NCBI GenBank assembly: GCA_002498205.1
Contig: DAGQ01000113.1
Coordinates: 1 to 11,401 of the forward strand
Direction: 5' to 3'
Source: Euryarchaeota archaeon UBA596
Lineage (GTDB): Archaea > Thermoplasmatota > Poseidoniia > Poseidoniales > Poseidoniaceae
DNA length: 11,401 nt
Shown: piece after piece, positions 6,638-11,401 of the stretch
Numbering within the stretch: position 1 is the stretch's first letter
Layout: each line of letters begins with the position of its first letter
The notes under the pieces: model-generated
What the model was told of the DNA's origin: nothing
Seen by the model: the letters and a program-made list of their open reading frames with translations, nothing else
Database searches by the model: none
Translations under genes and position numbers: made by a program

Positions 6638-9600
6638 TCAAAAAATAGTAAATAGAATTGTCAAAATTCCACTTGAAATAGGTTCTGGAAATACAAAGTG
6701 TGTTGTTGTTGCCCTACCATTTGTTACTGAGTTTAATAATGCTAAATCATTACCAATTCCGTTAATTGCAAATGTAGATGCACTCGGGATTATTCCAGTA
6801 ACTTGAGCGTCAATTAATACACCTTTTGCATCCCAACTAATTCCACCCATTTCTATATCCGCACTTCCAGTAGCAATTACTTTTCCTCCAGTAACATCAC
6901 TAATTATTCCTATCGGGTAAATATCTCCAATGTAGTGAGCATGAACTGTTGCACTTCGTAGATTCTCTCCGAGAATTTCACTACTTTCTAAAAATACTCC
7001 GGGTTGAACTGGCATATTTGTTTGTCTAAGGTAAAAACGTTTAATTCCATTTGGAAACGACTCTATTTTCATTCCCCAATTATCTGTATGTTTGATACTG
7101 GTGGTGCTTGGCATATCTTCTGCAAGCATTAGAATATCAGATCTTGAATCAATCGCCCTTCCAGTCGCATAAATGTAAAGATCCATATCATCACCATTTG
7201 ATGTATAATCTAGAGTATTTACCCCTTGGAAAGTAGTGTCCTCAGTAATATCAAAATCTTTTGAAGGTCCAGTGGAAAGATGAACCTCTCCAGGCAGATT
7301 TCTCATAAAAGCAGTAGCTGGCCACCAGTTATTATCTACATAACGAGCCATTGAAATCATCAAAGCATCTACTGAATTAGGTGCAGATGTAGAACCACCA
7401 GGAGCAGGAACTGTAAGATCTAATTCTAATATATCTCCTATTGTTGCTGCAAAGTTCGCTCTAGGGGGTATATCAACAATTAATGTAGAGATACGTTGTT
7501 GAAGAACTTTATCAAGCATATTAATTTGTGCATATTCTAATGAAGTTCCGATGTCAAATTGCATATCCGTGTAAATTCGTGGAACAACCAAAGTAGAATC
7601 TGTTGACAAAAACATCTTTATTTCAACATCAGTAGCCCTAGTTGTCTCAAATCCGGCTAAATTAATCTTTAAATCCATACCTTCTAATCCGTCCACTGAA
7701 ATAATTAAATCATCATATTTTGGTTTCCAATCGGTCATTTTTAAATTTAAACTCCATTGAGGAATCTCATCATCAACAAAGTAAAAATAACTCATATCAA
7801 CAATTGGAGCCATATTAGGTAGCCATGCTTTTATGTGGTATGATCTTTCATCATGGGTATTTATTCCAGATTCAGCTAATAATTCTAAATCAATATTTTT
7901 TAATTCTTCAGAATTAATCCAACCATCTCTCATCATTTCTGAAAGGCTGGTTGGATCTCTAATTTTATCTTCCATTATTGCAAAGAATCTATGGTGTTCA
8001 TCTTCAGAAATAATCTCATCTTTTAGAATGTCGAGTAAATCTGAGATAGAATTATTGGTCAAATTAAGTGTTGTAAAATCTACATCTAATAATGTTCTTT
8101 CAATAAATTTTGAAGAGATTCCGTGAACCCAAGCAGGTTCATCTAATACATAATCCCCTTTTTCAAGTTCAATGAAAATATCAAACTCTTCATCTGATTC
8201 TAAATTTAGAACAAGGCTAGCATTGATATCTCCAGGTTGAGGTCCTAGGAAATCTCTAGTTAAATTACCGACTAAATCATTAACTCCCGTTCCAAATCCA
8301 ATTAACCCTGAAAGGAAATTAGATATGCCATTTATTCCACTTTGTTCACCAAAACTCGGTAAAACCAAGGAATCACCAGCATCATCAGTTGGAATGTCCA
8401 TAATTAAATTACCAGGTAATGGAGAAATTTGTAATGTAGCATTCAATCCGAGATGTTTATTTTCATATGTAGTTTCATCAATAAGTTTAGCGTTAAATGT
8501 ATCACCTTGAGGACGAATCAATTTAATTTGCGCTAATCCATCTACTCCGCTTGCCCCAGGAATTTCCGGAGAACGCCAAGAAGCAGTAATTAAATTGCTA
8601 ATTTTTACAGACAAACTTGCTTCTCCAATATCTCCGTTTTGCCAATGGTAAGCGTGATCTCCATCTAAGACATAATCTGTAGTTGCGTTTGAAATTTGAA
8701 TTGCAATTGAACCTAAAGGTTCGTTAGAGGAATATCCAACTTCATCACCAAGTAATATTTCAAAATTATTTGGTAAATCTTCTAATTTTAATGCATTTTT
8801 TTGTTTACCTGATTCAGCCCTGTAGACTAAACTAGAAATTCCAGTATCTGCTGTATATTGCATTGATTCCGAGTTTTGAACAATTGATAAATTTCCAGGC
8901 CTTCCCGTTAAAAGTGCAGATTGATATGCTGAAAGATTAATTGAATTATTTTCATGTTCTAGGTATGCAAATCTAAAGTTTTCACCAGGGCTCATTTTAA
9001 TTTGTATATCTCTAGTTTCGTCACTTGGTTCAAATGAATAATGGATATCTGATAAACCTGTAAATTTAGCACTTAAACCAACTCTAGTCAAAGGTTCACT
9101 TTGTCCTAATCTTCCAGTAACGTAATCTAAATCAGTATCTTTTGTTAACATGAAATGGTCTTCTAAAATTGTTGGGTGAGAACTACTTCCAAACAAAATC
9201 ATTATTTCACCAAGGAACCTTTGGAATCTACTTTCACGAACACTGTTCATCATTTCGATATTTATTTCTCCGCCATTAGAGCCAGAAGTTTCTGTTAAAG
9301 CTTCAGGGACCGTATTTAAAATTGAACCAATATTGATAATTACATCGACAATAGTAATTATTGCTCCATCAAGAAGTTGACTAAAAGCACTTAGACTAGG
9401 GTCATTAGGTGTTTCAATTTGATCATCACTTTCACCTAATTCAAATGAACCATATAATACAATTACTTCAGGGATATCGGTCAAAGTAAAGTGAATTCTC
9501 CTATGGTCTGACTCATTTCCATATCTTTGAAACCATGAAATATAATCTAATTGTTCAATTTTTGTTTTTGATGCAATTAAAATGAGAGTATTTGGGCTAG

Positions 9601-11296
9601 TAGAACTATGTGGGTTTACAGGTAAAGTAGGGTCATTATTATTTTCAGAAGTATCTTTTGTAAAATTCTTAATTCCTAAAATGAACGATAATCTTGCGGG
9701 TCTTTGCCCTGGCATATCTATTTCATTATCGTATCCTAACATTTCATAAATCCTATCAATTTCATCAGGCTCAAAACTTTGAGATGGTAATTTTCTTATC
9801 CACCCTATTGCTTCAGTAATATTTCCATACAAGTCACCTTCTTGAAGTTTAGAACGGTCTTCATAATAATGAATTCTTAAATCTGTATCCCTTTCTGCCC
9901 AAAACTCAATAGTATCTAGCCCATCCTCTCCAAGATTATCATTCCTGATAATTAAATCAACTTCTTCTGGCAAACAGTAACGTACAGGAATATTAGTACA
10001 AGGTGTAGCAGAATTTCCGGTAGGGTGGAAAGAAGCATCAATATATGCCATTTCAAGCATTTCTGTCGGGTTATTTCCCGCTGGGTAGTGAACGTATCCT
10101 AGTCCTACCGCTAATCCGCAATCTTGTTGTTCGCTCGGTAAATCTCTCTGATCAGGGGTATATTCAACTCTACATCTTGCTTGATCTGTATTAACTAAGT
10201 TGAGTGAATAAGGTGAAGCTAACATTGCTAAACTTAATTCTGAACTTCCTTCAAATACATTCAACAAAGTTAGCAGGCCACCAGTAGTAGCATCTAAGGC
10301 TGAAAGAGTAGTATCTGTAATATTCAAAGTTACTCTTTCTAATCCTACATTTAATTCAAATAATTCTGGGCTTTGGGTAAATCTAGAGTCTATAGTCCAT
10401 ACATAACTTTCACCAATTTCAGAACCCACTGACAAATCATAAGTGAACCCTTTCAATAATGAAACTTCCAAATGATCTAAATCATCCCATAATGGATCAT
10501 TAATATTAATTGTACTAACGGTGAAAGAAATTGTAGGTTTTACCCATAGTTGTGCGGGTACTCCCGTAGAGATGTCAAAAATACTTCCATCGTAAGGCCA
10601 GGGGTTTCCAAAATTATCAATAATATCCCAAGTATCTCCTTTTCCAAGATCAATATCAGCATTTTCTGGGAAAACTGAAATTGTTAAGGTTACAACAATA
10701 TCAGCTTCATCATCTCCATCAATATCAATTTCATTGTTAAATGGATTTGGTGGAAATGCAATTAATTGTCCATAGAATGATGCATTATCAAATAAAATAA
10801 GACCCTCCTCATCATCTAAAGTAGAATAATTTGTAATTACAACATAATTATCAATTCCCCAAGGGGCCAGTGTTTCCCATAAACTTGCAGGTAAACCTTC
10901 TGGTTTTTGTTGAGGATTTTCAAGCATTTGATATGGAAGTGGATGTAATGGTTTATTTGGGGTAGTATCGGTTAGAATTAAATTATTTAAATCAGTTGAA
11001 TTCTCTCCAAATGGATCTTCTAATCCGCTTTCTCTTTCTCTTTCATTAATTTCATCAATAATGGCCTGTGATGCTATTGGTGCTGCTTCTTGACCGTCAC
11101 CAATAAAAGTTGAAGAAGTAACTTCATGAAGTTTATCTAAAACTCCAAAATCATTTGTTTTTAATGCTCCAGATTCAGCTGAAACAAGCGGTGAAAAACT
11201 AGAAATCATCATTAAAACAATTAATAAAAATGCAATTTTTGCCTTTTTTATTTTTTTAACGCGGGGAAGTTCCAAGATAAGCCGAATTCCCTCCAT
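6638..11296 (-). CDS. Giant exported protein of unknown family with repeated beta-rich units and a C-terminal hydrophobic end
   Basis: 1552 residues; family not recognised. A long signal peptide has a basic stretch (RVKKIKKAK, 12-20), a hydrophobic core (21-33) and likely cleavage near SPLVSA (about 40). About 16 N-X-S/T sequons are spread along the chain, as expected for an exported glycoprotein. Residues 191-199 (DIDGDDEAD) look like a DxDGDxxxD calcium loop. The only four cysteines (375, 393, 433, 441) lie within 67 residues. A hydrophobic helix-like stretch lies at 642-661. From about 769 to 1516 a core of Pro, a small residue and alternating hydrophobics recurs (for example 769, 799, 841, 960, 1276, 1334, 1503), suggesting diverged beta modules. 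It ends with FPEP and a short hydrophobic segment (1540-1552) with no basic tail. ATG 11296 has no Shine-Dalgarno; GGAGGG directly after it leaves a shorter TTG start at 11275 possible. It leads the likely operon with the small membrane protein. No enzymatic motif is visible; a surface-layer, scaffold or binding role is inference. Confidence 0.9.
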   Translation of the reverse strand: MEGIRLILELPRVKKIKKAKIAFLLIVLMMISSFSPLVSAESGALKTNDFGVLDKLHEVTSSTFIGDGQEAAPIASQAIIDEINERERESGLEDPFGENSTDLNNLILTDTTPNKPLHPLPYQMLENPQQKPEGLPASLWETLAPWGIDNYVVITNYSTLDDEEGLILFDNASFYGQLIAFPPNPFNNEIDIDGDDEADIVVTLTISVFPENADIDLGKGDTWDIIDNFGNPWPYDGSIFDISTGVPAQLWVKPTISFTVSTININDPLWDDLDHLEVSLLKGFTYDLSVGSEIGESYVWTIDSRFTQSPELFELNVGLERVTLNITDTTLSALDATTGGLLTLLNVFEGSSELSLAMLASPYSLNLVNTDQARCRVEYTPDQRDLPSEQQDCGLAVGLGYVHYPAGNNPTEMLEMAYIDASFHPTGNSATPCTNIPVRYCLPEEVDLIIRNDNLGEDGLDTIEFWAERDTDLRIHYYEDRSKLQEGDLYGNITEAIGWIRKLPSQSFEPDEIDRIYEMLGYDNEIDMPGQRPARLSFILGIKNFTKDTSENNNDPTLPVNPHSSTSPNTLILIASKTKIEQLDYISWFQRYGNESDHRRIHFTLTDIPEVIVLYGSFELGESDDQIETPNDPSLSAFSQLLDGAIITIVDVIINIGSILNTVPEALTETSGSNGGEINIEMMNSVRESRFQRFLGEIMILFGSSSHPTILEDHFMLTKDTDLDYVTGRLGQSEPLTRVGLSAKFTGLSDIHYSFEPSDETRDIQIKMSPGENFRFAYLEHENNSINLSAYQSALLTGRPGNLSIVQNSESMQYTADTGISSLVYRAESGKQKNALKLEDLPNNFEILLGDEVGYSSNEPLGSIAIQISNATTDYVLDGDHAYHWQNGDIGEASLSVKISNLITASWRSPEIPGASGVDGLAQIKLIRPQGDTFNAKLIDETTYENKHLGLNATLQISPLPGNLIMDIPTDDAGDSLVLPSFGEQSGINGISNFLSGLIGFGTGVNDLVGNLTRDFLGPQPGDINASLVLNLESDEEFDIFIELEKGDYVLDEPAWVHGISSKFIERTLLDVDFTTLNLTNNSISDLLDILKDEIISEDEHHRFFAIMEDKIRDPTSLSEMMRDGWINSEELKNIDLELLAESGINTHDERSYHIKAWLPNMAPIVDMSYFYFVDDEIPQWSLNLKMTDWKPKYDDLIISVDGLEGMDLKINLAGFETTRATDVEIKMFLSTDSTLVVPRIYTDMQFDIGTSLEYAQINMLDKVLQQRISTLIVDIPPRANFAATIGDILELDLTVPAPGGSTSAPNSVDALMISMARYVDNNWWPATAFMRNLPGEVHLSTGPSKDFDITEDTTFQGVNTLDYTSNGDDMDLYIYATGRAIDSRSDILMLAEDMPSTTSIKHTDNWGMKIESFPNGIKRFYLRQTNMPVQPGVFLESSEILGENLRSATVHAHYIGDIYPIGIISDVTGGKVIATGSADIEMGGISWDAKGVLIDAQVTGIIPSASTFAINGIGNDLALLNSVTNGRATTTHFVFPEPISSGILTILFTIF

Positions 11297-11306
11297 AATT
11301 ATAGCA

Positions 11307-11329
11307 GGTAATGACCTTCCTCATTTACC
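11307..11329 (-). promoter_or_regulatory. Small imperfect hairpin in the leader of the 1552-residue gene
   Basis: On the minus strand GGTAAATGA and TCATTACC pair as 8 base pairs with one bulged A around the loop GGAAGG. The hairpin ends 10 bases before ATG 11296. The purine loop resembles a Shine-Dalgarno core but is about 18 bases from the start codon. It may affect translation or be chance. Confidence 0.3.
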
Positions 11330-11359
11330 ATTGCCCTTAATGGATGTTTTTACAATCAA

Positions 11360-11373
11360 TTTTTAAAAAAAAT
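11360..11373 (-). terminator. T8/A-rich element: upstream terminator and/or TATA box
   Basis: On the minus strand T8 (11372-11365) directly follows the TGA of the probable upstream gene and is followed by AAAAA. The T tract fits an archaeal terminator. The overlapping TTTAAAAA (11368-11361) could serve as the TATA box for the 1552-residue gene, giving a leader of about 40 bases. Confidence 0.4.
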
Positions 11374-11401
11374 TCAAAGGTCAATATCATCATCATTTTG
11401 A
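11374..11401 (-). CDS. C-terminal codons of a probable upstream gene, cut by window edge
   Basis: One minus-strand frame reads Gln-Asn-Asp-Asp-Asp-Ile-Asp-Leu and then TGA, followed at once by a T8 tract. An acidic tail plus a T-rich end is what a gene terminus looks like in this genome type. Eight codons cannot prove a gene, and the product cannot be named. Confidence 0.35.

Noticed and set aside
7833..8510. Plus-strand open frames at 7833-8126 and 8325-8510
   Set aside because: They are antisense shadows of the 1552-residue gene, whose frame is continuous there and shows normal protein composition.
10700..10726. EF-hand at residues 191-199 of the 1552-residue protein
   Set aside because: The DxDGDxxxD pattern fits a short calcium loop, but the acidic residue needed at loop position 12 is a hydrophobic one (Val202), so a full EF-hand is not supported.
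11297..11401. tRNA, small RNA or small plus-strand gene at the right edge
   Set aside because: No cloverleaf can be drawn, and the plus-strand ATG at 11310 reaches a stop after nine codons; the stretch is best explained as the end of an upstream gene plus a leader.
1..11401. Mobile elements, CRISPR repeats or prophage signals
   Set aside because: No transposase-like, integrase-like or phage-like protein, no regularly spaced direct repeats and no flanking inverted repeats were seen; composition looks uniform.

Overview
The window is AT-rich (about one third GC by eye). Every protein gene I can support lies on the minus strand, so transcription runs from high to low coordinates. The best guess for the organism is a planktonic marine archaeon of the Poseidoniia / Marine Group II-III type. 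The reasons are very large secreted proteins with Sec signal peptides, a cell-surface S8 protease on a long beta-sandwich stalk with a single C-terminal membrane anchor, many N-glycosylation sequons, TATA-like boxes and oligo-T tracts instead of bacterial -35/-10 boxes and hairpin terminators, and patchy Shine-Dalgarno use. No marker gene is present, so this assignment is inference.

Layout in transcription order. (1) 11401-11374: the last codons of a probable upstream gene with an acidic tail. (2) 11373-11297: an AT-rich leader with an oligo-T tract, a TATA-like box and a small hairpin. (3) 11296-6638: a 1552-residue exported protein of unknown family, whose second half carries repeated 'P-G-x-hydrophobic' beta-rich units and which ends in a short C-terminal hydrophobic segment. 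(4) 6627-6037: a 196-residue type II membrane protein with an acidic cytosolic N-terminus and an exported beta-sandwich, starting about 10 bases after gene 3 stops. (5) 5984-1446: a 1512-residue membrane-anchored subtilase of the KP-43-like group with an intact D/H/N/S active site, a propeptide region, a jelly-roll domain, a CARDB-type domain, several further beta-sandwich modules, one membrane span and a basic/proline-rich cytosolic tail. (6) 1355-1, running off the left edge: a secreted protein of repeated CARDB/NEW3-like modules, each with its own pair of cysteines.

Taken together this is a cell-envelope locus. Genes 3 and 4 are almost certainly co-transcribed. The subtilase follows after 52 bases and may share the transcript or use its own promoter. 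The last gene is separated by a 90-base AT-rich spacer with a T tract, a 15-base palindrome and TATA-like boxes, so it is probably a separate unit. A reasonable working idea is that the protease acts at the cell surface on proteinaceous particles or on envelope proteins, while the other products are structural or ligand-holding surface proteins. No mobile element, CRISPR array, RNA gene or plus-strand gene was found.
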